A stretch of 48,126 nucleotides of DNA, from the NCBI GenBank assembly GCA_003427395.1, contig BFEA01000473.1, positions 761,216-809,341 of the forward strand. Reading direction: 5' to 3'. The position numbers and the translations under genes are program-made. Below the pieces are notes generated by a model. That model made no database searches. It saw only the letters and a list, made by a program, of their open reading frames with translations, and was not told the origin of the DNA. This document shows positions 1 to 9,086 of this stretch, in pieces (the stretch's first letter is position 1; every line of letters starts with the position of its first letter). The stretch is from Chara braunii (lineage: Eukaryota > Streptophyta > Charophyceae > Charales > Characeae).

Positions 1-830
1 GCAGGTTACGAGAGGATTGACCTGAGTGAGTGCCTGAAAGTGACTCCTGTACGCACTCTTGAGGACCTCCTCATCGCACAGTATCAAGATAAGCACGCTA
101 CACTCAAGGCAAGGCTGAAGCTTGAGGCCCTCAAGGGCCAAAAGTGGAGGAATTCCATGCAAGTCTTGGAACAACATTTAACTAGTCTCTTCACTACTCC
201 AAACTTGGGATGAACTGATGTGTCTTGCATGGATGTAGTGATGGGAGTGGCCCCTGAAGACTATGTCTCCCGACTAGGACTCAAGGAGCAGTCAACATGG
301 CGTGAGCTATTGACGGATCTAGTCAATCTAGAAGCCAAAGACCTCATCGCGCGTACGAAGACACCAGCTGCTGGAAAACTTCACGACGCAAACGGTACGG
401 AAGCACCTCGTCAGACCCTCAGCTGCCTGGATGATATGTCTCTAGATGACGATCTAGAGTTGGACTCTGACGTGGGTTGTTATATATCAGCCCTTGAGTA
501 TGACGTGAATAACGAAGAAAAGTGTAATGCCTTTAAAACGACTAATTCAAACAAGGGACCGAACCGCAGTTCAAGTAAAGGAACTATAGCACACCTCCAA
601 AGATCCCTGAGAAGCTCGAGGATGCTTCCACCAAGCCTTGGGAAGCCCTCCACATCAGTCAAAAGGAATGGGAAAGAAGATTTAAACTGCGCGTGTGCTT
701 GCATTGTGAAAAGCCTGGACACGCAGTGCAGGATTGTTACCGTCTGCGTAGAAGAGTCATCAACACTCTCTACAACAAGGGAAGCTGATCTGTAAGTTGC
801 AGGCCCCTCCAAGGAGCCTGAATCTGATCA
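1..830 (+). pseudogene. Ty3/gypsy gag fragment with CCHC zinc knuckle
   Basis: Remnant of a retrotransposon gag, the structural protein that packages the element RNA. The reading frame is open from base 1 and meets an in-frame TGA at 211. It continues in the same frame (WRELLTDLVNLEAKDL near 300-350) to about 560. The conserved sequence then moves to another frame, where 696-737 encodes a perfect CX2CX4HX4C zinc knuckle (CLHCEKPGHAVQDC) preceded by basic residues. The knuckle is the diagnostic feature; the upstream part is assigned by position only. The 5' end lies outside the window. One stop and at least one frameshift make it non-functional. It is followed, after an AT-rich island, by a protease remnant on the same strand, as expected for gag-pol order. 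Confidence 0.8.
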
Positions 831-904
831 ACAACCTACTCTTGAAGCCCGAACCAATGTTGAAACCAAGGCTGCAACAGTTCAAGTCCTTTACGTTAAG
901 CCTT

Positions 905-1375
905 GGGAGCTGTGTAACCGTTTGAACGTCGTGAACGCGTGTTCACGTTCAGATGCTGCAACCTATATTTTAATGCCAAAAAATAACTTTTTTTTTCTGA
1001 TTTTTTTTTTTACGAGTTCTGTATGATGTGAGGTACATGCCTCTCAATTTTGGAGTCATTTTGCTAAGGCAAAAAAAAAATGAAAAATCGCCAAATATGG
1101 CGATGTCAAATCGTGTTCGCTCACTAATTTCAATTCTTTTTTTACTTTTTTTATTTTCTGTTTTCTATTTTTTTCCCCAATTTGGTAACGAATTTAGATG
1201 TAATGCTCGGGCAAATGTTGTTTATTTTATTGTTCTTCATAACATTTTTTTTTTTTTTTTTTTTTCCCTCCTGCGCGGAATTGAACTCCGCGTTCGGTCC
1301 CGTTCATTGAACGTGCGTGCGTTCCGTTCAATTTCTGAATGGAAAACCCGCGTTCAATGAATGCGCGGTTTCATA
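905..1375. other. AT-rich island with short palindromes, between gag and protease remains
   Basis: No gene is seen here. The stretch has long T runs (for example 1247-1265) and several perfect inverted repeats: GTGAACGCGTGTTCAC at 931-946, TCGCCA-AATA-TGGCGA at 1088-1103, and CGTTCA/TGAACG motifs clustered at 1290-1360. It separates gag and protease remains lying in the same orientation, so it may be a small non-autonomous insertion. That is inference; no target-site duplication was established. Confidence 0.4.
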
Positions 1376-1847
1376 GCTTGGGAGGAGACTCAGGAAGTCA
1401 ACTTCCATTCTCACCTGGAACATTGGTTGCACCTCGAGCAGCGACGCCGTGTTCAAGGGGGAGTGGAGCTGTTCTTCTTCAAGCTGCTCATCAACCGCCA
1501 ATACATTCGTGTCTTGATTGAAAATGGTCCGACAAATAATGGTTTTTCTCCTAACGAAATTTGTAAGTCGGGCCCGGGAATAAAGCAAGTGGAATTGCAG
1601 AACCCCTGCTAGTCTCGGGTAGGCAACCAAGAGGTTGTCACATGAACACGTTGTCAAAGGTGTGCGCATCACCTTTGGCAAAGATCGCATTGTTACACAT
1701 GCGTTGAATTTCTCTGTCCTCGACAAGTGTCTCTTCGACGTGGTCATTGGTTTGGGCTGGTTAAAAGCCCATTGTTTAAGTACCACATGGCCGGATGCTC
1801 AGTTCATGGTGCGTGACACCAAGGGGAACCAGTGTATCGTCGTGTAG
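1361..1847 (+). pseudogene. Ty3/gypsy retropepsin (aspartic protease) remnant
   Basis: Degraded retroviral-type aspartic protease, which would cut the Gag-Pol polyprotein. The first half (1361-1612) contains YIRVLIENGPTNNGFS. It aligns with the usual active-site pattern L-[IV]-D-[ST]-G-A-T-x-x-[FI]-[IL]-S, but the catalytic D-T/S-G reads E-N-G. The second half (1635-1847) is in another frame and carries CLFDVVIGLGWLKAH, matching the conserved family pattern D-[VM]-[IL]-L-G-x-x-W-L. The lost aspartate plus the frameshift near 1612-1635 argue that it is dead. Order and strand suit the gag remnant upstream. The family call is secure; whether it belonged to the same insertion as the gag is not. 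Confidence 0.75.
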
Positions 1848-1877
1848 GATGAGACCCGCGAGTCCCCGGTAACTCTT

Positions 1878-2114
1878 TTGAGTGCGAGCAAATTTTGCAG
1901 ATCAGTGTGCACGCGCAAAAACAGTGAGCATGTGTATGTAGCTCATGTAAAGCTTCTCCATGTGCCTTCTATTTTCGCTGCATTTTCTACCTCGGAAAGT
2001 AAGTCCACTTCAACTACATCTACTTTTGTTCCATCTACTTCTACTATAAGAAATAAGTCCACTTCTGATCCAACTACTTCTAATTCGGTTGTTATTGTTC
2101 CTCAAGGTGCTTGA
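1878..2114 (+). pseudogene. Possible protease-RT linker remnant (Ser/Thr-rich)
   Basis: A 78-codon open stretch directly after the retropepsin remnant. It starts with a basic segment (KFCRSVCTRKNSEHVYVAHV) and becomes Ser/Thr-rich (STSTTSTFVPSTSTIRNKST). Position and composition suit the variable region between protease and RT in gypsy pol, but no conserved motif is visible. It ends exactly where reverse transcriptase sequence begins on the opposite strand, so a rearrangement breakpoint lies near 2110. Could be chance coding. Confidence 0.3.
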
Positions 2115-2722
2115 CGTGCTCTTCCATGGACTTGCTGAAAATCAGGATGTCGTCAAGTTAAACAACAACAAATCTATTGAGCTGATGGTGGAGAACCTTG
2201 TCCATGAGGCATTGAAACGTGGCTGGTGCATTCATGAGCCCGAAGGGCATAACGATGAATTCGTACAACCGATCGGGTGTTTTGAATGCGGTTTTGTGCT
2301 GGTTGTTCCGATCAACTTTAATTTGGTGGTAGCCAGACTTAGGGTCGATCTTGGAGACGACCTTGCACCCACCTGCAACATCTAGCAAATCATCCATGTG
2401 AGGCAAGGGATACGCGTTCTTTCTGGTGATACGATCGGCCACGATAGTCGATACACATTCGGAGTTTGCCTCCTTTCTTTGGCACAAACAGGAGAGGTGC
2501 ACTGAACTCAGACTCATAATCCATCCACAATCAATCATGTCGTCAATCTATCTCCTCAACTCCTCCAACTCGCCTTGCCCCATACGGTATACGTAGCCCT
2601 TTGGAGGAACACTCCCTTTTATTATCTTGATCTTGTGTTTGACCGAGCGCTCGGGAACTCCACAAGGTTCAACCAGAACTTCGGGAAATCGATCTAATAG
2701 ACGGCGAATGTTTGTTGGGACG
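2110..2722 (-). pseudogene. Ty3/gypsy reverse transcriptase remnant, inverted relative to the upstream protease
   Basis: Read on the minus strand this is the N-terminal two thirds of a gypsy RT. It begins with PEVLVEPCGVPERSVKHKI and GELEELRR, which is interrupted by a TAG. After a frameshift comes APLLFVPKKGGKLRMCI, then VSKIDPKSGYHQIKVDRN (motif A, catalytic Asp present), then FIVMPFGLMNAPATFQ (motif B). At motif C the Tyr of YLDD is replaced by a TAA stop, leaving VVV-stop-LDDILIFSK near 2150-2110. At least two stops and two frameshifts make it inactive. It lies head-on to the plus-strand protease, so either two elements are juxtaposed or part of one was inverted. Confidence 0.88.
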
Positions 2723-2845
2723 TTGGGACTTCCGGTGGAGGATCTTCCTCATCAGGAGAGAGAAAATCAGCTTGAGAATAATAATTAAAAAAAAAAAAAA
2801 AAAACCTGAAGCATCTCCCATCCGCCCCCACATCCCCCAACCCCC

Positions 2846-3004
2846 AACGCCCTAGTTATGTGTGTGTAGGTGTGTTGTGCGTGCGCGTATGTGTGTATGT
2901 GTGTGCCTGAGCGTGAGAGTGTGTCTGCACATGAATATGAATGTATGCGCGTGTGTTTGTGTATGTGTGTGTTTGTAAGTGTGTGTGTGTGTGTGTGTGT
3001 GTGC
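2846..3004. repeat. Degenerate (TG)n microsatellite
   Basis: GTGTG-rich tract with scattered substitutions, ending in a clean (GT)n run at about 2980-3003. It is preceded at 2788-2804 by an A run. No coding signal; any His/Thr-rich reading on the minus strand is a by-product of the repeat. Confidence 0.9.
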
Positions 3005-5660
3005 ATGATTGTTGGCGTGTGTCCATTGTTTCCCTTTTGAGGGATATAGTTTTTTCCCGTTGAAAACTGAGGGCGGGCGATATGGGTTTGGACGGGCGAT
3101 TTGGGTCTCTGTTTTTTTTTTTTCTCTTCTACTGCATCTTCCCATAAATACAGTATCCAAGCATTTTGTTGTTTGTTACCAAGTAACGAAATCTATAACG
3201 GACTGCCATGCCTCGTTGGCAGGGCTTGATGATCACCCTACTAGTATTGAGGGCAACTTGGGCCACACAGCAGTGACAAGCACCAAGGTTGGGCCAACCT
3301 CCCAGCCCTAATAGAAGCGGAGGCGGACGAACCATGCCGTACGGGAACCTCAGAAGCGAGACTCATGCAATCTGCGACAAGCCCATTTTGTGTGTGTGTG
3401 TGTCATTTTTTCCTTTTTTTTTATTTGCTTTTTATGGTTTTGCTTTTTTTTAAAATACACGAAGTTCTAAAAAAATAATAATAATAATAAATTGTTGTAC
3501 ATCTTTGAAAGATTTGTAACCCTATATTTTTAATTTGTTTTTTTGTTTTTTGTTTTAGCCCTTAAAACATCTGTGTGAAAGCCAAAAAAAAAACACCCAT
3601 TTCATTTTAGTTTTTGTTTTTCTTGTTGTGAGTTTATGTTTTTGATTTTTTTAAAATATATTTAAACATCAAAAAATAAAAATAAAAATATAGGGTTGTA
3701 GTACTCAAAAAAACCTACAACCTCATATTTTTTTTTTGTTTTGGAAAATTTTTAGCCCAAGAAAAAAATCATCGCGGACCCCATTAATTTGCGTCCAACA
3801 CGCGTTTGAACGGGAGTTTAACGGGAATTCATCGCGCGTTGAATTTTTCAACGCGGAACCCACGTTGAATTCAAAATCGGACACACAAGGTGAGGGTGAC
3901 CTCGCGACAAATGGTCCGCGCCCTGAGCACGAGCGTGGGCGGGCCGAGCCAACCGGGACCCGAACTGGGGTCGACACAGGCTCGAAAGTCTGATGGGGTT
4001 TGACCCTACAAAAATGGTGGAGGTGACGGGCATTGGGGTTAAACTGACCCTTGCAATTCCAAATGGGGCGCCCGACACTTGAATGTGTACACAATCAAAG
4101 AGAAGGAAATTGGACTTAATTTTGCTCTTCCCCTTGAGAGAATCAGATTTGAGAGTGGCTGGGCGCATGGCATGGCTGGAGGTATAACATGCATGATGAA
4201 CACTTGACCAGCTCACTCCTTTGGGGAGTAGCTCTAGCCCCCCTTCCTCCGGTGCCGGTGTTCGCCGGTCCGGAGAAGCTTCGGGCAAGTCGCAGGTTGA
4301 CCCTTCCTCTTCGTGTGAAAGAAGGGCTCTGGTTACCTGGCAGGCGGTTGGTGCTTCGACTTCGGCCAAGGTCCAATTAAAATCCCGCGGCGTTGTGATC
4401 CGACCAATTAGGTGCTCTTCCCCCTTCTTCTGAGCCCTGCGGGCTCATACACTATGCACTTCAGATGCTTGAAGGAACCAACATGAACACAACAATAATT
4501 GAGAAAAGAACAACCCTGCCCTATGAAACGACAGACGCAAGAAGAAAATGGGAATGAAGGGAATTGCTAGACTCCAAAGAAAACTAGCTCACCTTTGAAG
4601 ATGCTCACGAAAAGGAACACAAGGTCCTGAGAGATAATGCGAGGTATGGGTATGATGCGCTGGATGCACCTTTGGTAAAGGCACTCGTACTATGTGTGTC
4701 CCACTCGGGACCTCCATGAGGGGAAATTGAGCGTCCCGCCTTTCGAAAGGAAAGGATGGGTCTGAACCGACTGGGGCAGGTTGCGAAAAGTTGTTTCTAT
4801 TGAAGTGCCGCCGGGTCTCATGTGTGGGAGGTTGGGCCACTGGGCTGTCAGGCACGAGTTGGTCTCGCCGGTTGATTAGTAGCACTCCCTCTCGGGCGGA
4901 CCAAGCATGGCTCAACACCTTGCCCAGGCGGGATGCGAAATGTCTCCTCAGGCGGGGCGGCTGCTTGTCGGCAGACGGAGGAGGACCGCTGCATGCGGGG
5001 CAAGGAGGGAGCCTCAAAAACAATTAGTAGCCTCTCGTAGTACGACATGGGAAAGGCTGATTTTTATCGGACCGATGGAAGTGAATGCCCGGACGGCTGA
5101 CTTTTGCTCCTATCGAGGTGCGCGGGGTGATTCCCGGTGCCAACGGGGGTGTGCAAGAGCGGCAAAACGGGATGGGGTATTCTGGGCAAACGGAGACGGG
5201 TAACAACATTGTCGCAGTTGAAGGACCGCGCTCGCGATGGTTGAGCTGTGCTTGAGGTATGGGATAAAACTCTACCGATAGTTACAAGGGAGAGACCACT
5301 TTGGAAAGAGCCTGGTGAGGAGATCATCGCACCTGTATGTGAGATTGTCTGAGATTTCTTTATGTTTTGTATCCCCCTCTGTAAAGTTGAAGGAGACGTA
5401 AGTTGTTGGGAAGGGTCAAGATTCTAGTCTATTCTCACCCCCCCTCCCTAATTTCGCACGAGTGAGTGAAGACCTTGAGAGGAAGAGATAAGAGTTTCGC
5501 CTTGAAAGGAACCAAGAGAATGAGCTTGGGAGGAAGGAGACCTGTTATGGGTATCAGAGGGAGGTTAGAATTTGATAATGGGGAGGTAAACTAGGTTAGA
5601 CCTTGATGAGGGGTTTGAAATATTCTCATCCAGGATGTGAGCTGATCGGACCCGAAAACC
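3005..5660. other. Intergenic/repeat-derived DNA, no gene recognised
   Basis: About 2.6 kb without a convincing gene. 3385-3760 is strongly AT-rich with A and T runs and short ATAATA/TAAAAA repeats. 3835-3855 is a perfect hairpin, CGCGTTGAA-TTT-TTCAACGCG, in a cluster of GTTGAA/TTGAACG motifs like those at 1290-1360. 3900-5330 is GC-richer and has open frames on both strands, but none shows a motif, a sustained composition bias or similarity that I can name. It may be decayed LTR or leader sequence of one of the flanking elements. Confidence 0.5.
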
Positions 5661-5712
5661 GGGGTCGGTGCTTGGTTGTGAAAAAAAACAGGGATCGGGT
5701 GTTGGAACCAAG

Positions 5713-6525
5713 ATGGCGCGGTGGCTATCGTCCCCAATCTATTCCAGCAGGCCGGAAATGCCAATAGATGTTAAGGACAGGGTATCCGTCGTTCTGCCGG
5801 AAGAAAGGACTTGGACAGATCTAGAGTCAGCATACCAAACCGTGATGTTGGGCGAAGGGGACACCTTCCTTTGGATAGAAACATTGTGGACCAAGGTCAA
5901 CCTAACTTGACTAACGCCAAGCTTGACAGCTCTGAAGTTTTTGGGGACCGTGGAAGCCCGGGGCTGGATTTACTTGTCGAAGGAAGGAGAAAACGCAATG
6001 GTTGTAGTCTTGGCATTAGGGATGATCCCGTATGAATTGTTTAGGCGGGAGGAACGGGAAGTTGTGTGGGCGGTATGTCAACGAGAAGAAATGGAAATGG
6101 ACAAGATAGATGTGCAGGTGGAACTCGGGGATAAAGGAAAAGTTAGGCGGCCGCACAAGACGATGAGGCGAACCGTGCCTCCGTTCCTAGTAGACGCGGT
6201 CTTCGGGACATGGAGTACGTTGGTGCGGATATGCCTGTCCATGACGAACCTTGGGCTGTACTAGGGCGCCCGACATGACTTTTTCCGTCTATCGGTCTAA
6301 ATGGGGCCCTTCGAAGGGAATTGGGCAAATGAGCTAATCGAGATGTTAAACTATCTCAGCACGGACGAGGAGTTTGTCCCAAACCCCGTCCACAAGAGAG
6401 GAATCTATAGAAATGTAGCAGTAGGTGAGATGTTTTTGGGTGGACTGAGGGGCCTATGGTATGAGGAAGAGGACGACCTCGCCGATGAGGAGGAAAATGA
6501 GGCAATTGACAACTGGGACTTCTGA
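5713..6525 (+). pseudogene. Unknown module, copy A (four-copy family)
   Basis: I do not recognise this protein; it is defined by similarity to copies B (6658), C (14414) and D (15363). The ATG at 5713 has a good context (AAG before, GCG after). One frame runs to the TGA at 6523 with only three in-frame stops: TGA 5908, TAG 6262 and TAA 6298. Shared blocks in order are a hydrophobic N-terminal stretch; WIYLSKEG about two fifths along (compare LYLSEEGW in C, MYLSRKGW in B); VPPFLVDAVFG (compare LPSFLLRRMIG); then MGPFEG and a C-terminal region ending in an acidic tail (EEEDDLADEEENEAIDN). At 6298 copy C has Glu, consistent with GAA to TAA. No catalytic motif, signal peptide or membrane segment is evident. 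Function unknown. Confidence 0.6.
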
Positions 6526-6657
6526 GGGATGGGCCCGGGGGCAGGAATGATAAGGGTGGTCGGCACTGTGCAGAGAACAAGCATGGCTAGAGAACAGTGC
6601 TTAAACGACCGAACGAGTAGAGGGTAGAAACCAAGGCAATTTGAAGGTGGGATAGAG

Positions 6658-7326
6658 ATGGCTCTAACGACAAGGAATGAGTGGAGAGGGACAACTTGCG
6701 ACTGGATAGGGGAGGAGATTGCACCCGCGCTATCAGTTCTATGGGCAGAAAGGGTGTGGAACCCGCTCAGAGAAGAAGAAGGACGGGACGACATAGTCGA
6801 GGGAAGGGTAAAACCCCTCGGGAAGATGTACCTATCGAGGAAAGGTTGGCACCTGTTCTATGTAGCACTAGCATCCGGACAAAACCCATTGTGGATCTTA
6901 GGGGAAGCCGAGCAACGGACTAGCGACATGGGCCACAAATTCGCCAATGAAGGGTGGGATGAAGTAAGCATAATAGGAGGATGGGAGGAGCTCGGGCTAC
7001 CGTGCCAGTTTGTCCGGGCCTGGGTGCCGCACTTTGTAGCGGAGTGGTTCGCAGGATACGAACACATACGTGTGGTGGCGGAAGCCTTGGACGAAGTAGA
7101 CCTGGGCTTCTCGTGGCTGGTCGACGCCTACTATAAGCTCTCGTTGTTGGAAGGACCCTTCCATGGGGATAGAGCAAAGGAGGCCGTCGACATCTTGAGG
7201 GCTATGTGAGATGACCGGACTGATGTGGACGACGGAACCAAAGACGCAATACTTCGCCGCGAGGTGGCCGCCACCCCCTCGTATGTAGGCGACGTATTCC
7301 TACTGTTTGAAGTTCTGTGGTTTTAA
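6658..7326 (+). pseudogene. Unknown module, copy B (four-copy family)
   Basis: Second copy of the unrecognised module, in the same reading frame as copy A and about 130 bp after it. Starting from the ATG at 6658 it reads 183 codons to a TGA at 7207. The homology continues past that stop to TAA at 7324: AILRREVAATPSYVGDVFLLFEV matches GVIRCEVSRGMVYRDDVYRLFEL of copy C in spacing. Other shared blocks are TRN...CDWIG (C: TRN...MDWVG), KMYLSRKGWHLFYVALASG (C: SLYLSEEGWRTFGITLASG), VPHFVAEWFAG, and LLEGPFHG. The TGA at 7207 is the only clear lesion. The protein would be about 220 residues, soluble, Trp- and Glu-rich. Function unknown. A and B may be one decayed two-domain reading frame. Confidence 0.65.
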
Positions 7327-7993
7327 TCCAAAGCACGGTATCGCACTTTTTCTACGCGGGCCACTTCAGGCGACCAAAAAACCAACAGGCTGTCACGCAT
7401 GATTTGGATGAACTTTGCAATAAATAAAATAAACTAATTAAAGCAAATCCCTTCCTATTGTGTGCGCCGGGCTTCGAGCGAGACCCTTCAATTGCGATCT
7501 TCGCCGGTCCTCGGTTTTAGGATTCTTTTATTTTGATTCGAAACAGCAAGAATCATGCAGATATTAATCATAAAATTCTAGTACGTCATGCATGCATCAA
7601 TTTTGCCAATTTTCTAATTTTTGAGAACTGTGACAGGATCATCAGAAAAAATGATCATTGAGCAAAACAACGTAAAAGATGCAGGACTGACTTATTTGAG
7701 CAATGACAAAGGTAATAGTCTCAGAGAGTACACATGAAGAGACACGACCAGCACTTGTCAAGAGTCCTCACTCATCCCTCTATGTCACATACTCAATCTC
7801 TCACCTGGTTGTGTGCTTCCTGTGCCTTGAGCCATGCCCACGTACTCCCTGAGATTGTGGTCTCTGGATATAGAGCCTTCTAAAGCCTGCAAGTTCCGAA
7901 CACTTCCATCCGAGGGCCATAATGCGCAAGTCAACCATAATGCAAAACTCCTCCCATAGACTAGGAAGATACGGTTGGGAGAAAATCCATCGT
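7327..7993. other. No gene seen; AT-rich start then unassigned DNA
   Basis: Follows the end of copy B. 7415-7450 is A/T-rich (AATAAATAAAATAAACTAATTAAAG) and weakly resembles 13225-13260, upstream of copy C. The rest has no recognisable coding or repeat structure. Confidence 0.4.
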
Positions 7994-8338
7994 CTAAGAT
8001 GCCGGAACTCGGATGGCTTTGGTTACCGCCTCATAATCAATCGCTGCAGGGGAGATGTACCTCTTGGCCAGATCTACTAGGTCACCCCAGTAAGAACCGT
8101 CAGTGAGAGTGAATGGTACCGGAGGCTTGGGGTAGTCAGTGTAAAGCTTGGGCCCAAAGCTGCGGATCAGCTTTGTTCCACCCCCATCGAGCTCACGTTC
8201 TCTCTCCTCAAGATACTCCGCAGCTGAGATCCATACTAAATCAAAGTGCTCATGAGTTTCCCTGCCCTTTTTCACGTAGAGTCTCAGGTCATGAATAGTT
8301 TCATCTGCGAAACTGGTGAGAACAACGAAGATTGACAA
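7994..8338 (-). CDS. Unidentified ORF, 114 aa
   Basis: Open from an ATG at 8338 to TAG at 7994 on the minus strand. The protein looks real in composition: a hydrophobic start (MSIFVVLTSFADETIHDLRL), then charged DLVWISAAEYLEERERELDG, then FGPKLYTDYPKPPVPFTLTD and WGDLVDLAKRYISPAAIDYE. I recognise no domain. It could be a terminal exon or fragment of a larger gene, since the window around it is otherwise gene-poor and other unidentified minus-strand ORFs lie at 8673-9086 and 12442-12945. Spurious ORF remains possible. Confidence 0.35.
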   Translation of the reverse strand: MSIFVVLTSFADETIHDLRLYVKKGRETHEHFDLVWISAAEYLEERERELDGGGTKLIRSFGPKLYTDYPKPPVPFTLTDGSYWGDLVDLAKRYISPAAIDYEAVTKAIRVPAS

Positions 8339-8672
8339 ATCTCCCTATCTCAAACAGACTGCACTGAGGTATTGATATTGGAAGGCAAATTTGAGAACAA
8401 TCTAATTGAGGTTGGTCGAGACTGACCCGTTGATCGGGAATGATTGAATTGTGTTCATGTGAATGACAACTGTTGCTGTGTTTTGATGGTCTCTTTGATT
8501 TGCCTGACTGTCCCAATGAGGTGACCGTGTTGATTACTTCATTGATTACTTCACTGCTTGAATTTTAATAGTATAATGCGCATCTGATTACGACTCGTCT
8601 CTCTTCTGATTCCTAATGATAAAATGCGGCTTGCCTCGATATTACTCCACTTATCCCTTCGAGCATGTCTTG

Positions 8673-9086
8673 TCAAGTGTTTGCAGGTCTCTCTGAAGTG
8701 AGCGGCCAAATCATTTTACTGTTGACCAGCGATAACCCTTTTCTTGAATGATCGAAATGTCCAACGGATGAAAGGGTGTTGTGTGGTTTTCCATCTGATT
8801 CATAAAAGTAGGTGCATTCAATGAGCTTCTGGTCCTCCACTAACTCTAGAGCTTGTCGCATCATGGGTCTTAGATGATGATGGATATCTTGGACGATATT
8901 CTCTTCCCAACCTTCCGTTTTACCCCGGTATAGCGTGCAAGTCACTCTTAATGTGCCCTCGCTCCCCGTCTCTCTGCAAGGACTCGTTGCATTGGCCCTC
9001 GCGCGTGAGACTGAGAGGTTCATAGAACGTTGGGGTCTGAGAGATCTCTTTGCCCGGGTTTCTGCTAATGAATTGCTTGCTGACAA
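8673..9086 (-). CDS. Unidentified ORF, 137 aa
   Basis: Open on the minus strand from 9086 to 8673. The first 40 residues are basic and low-complexity. The second part looks more protein-like: LRVTCTLYRGKTEGWEENIV, then a predicted helix (DIHHHLRPMMRQALELVEDQ), then LIECTYFYESDGKPHNTLSS. A weakly similar arrangement (RLKINVYEGKEQEMREDEKV ... ITVTYHEEDNSTST) occurs in the minus-strand ORF at 12442-12945, so both may derive from one family. No known domain recognised; could be a fragment. Confidence 0.3.
   Translation of the reverse strand: MSASNSLAETRAKRSLRPQRSMNLSVSRARANATSPCRETGSEGTLRVTCTLYRGKTEGWEENIVQDIHHHLRPMMRQALELVEDQKLIECTYFYESDGKPHNTLSSVGHFDHSRKGLSLVNSKMIWPLTSERPANT

Noticed and set aside
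2785-3160. His/Thr-rich minus-strand ORFs over the TG repeat
   Set aside because: Pure by-product of the (TG)n microsatellite.
4589-5327. Several overlapping ORFs on both strands of 60-144 codons
   Set aside because: No motif, no consistent codon or composition signal, and mutual overlap in GC-rich DNA; expected by chance.
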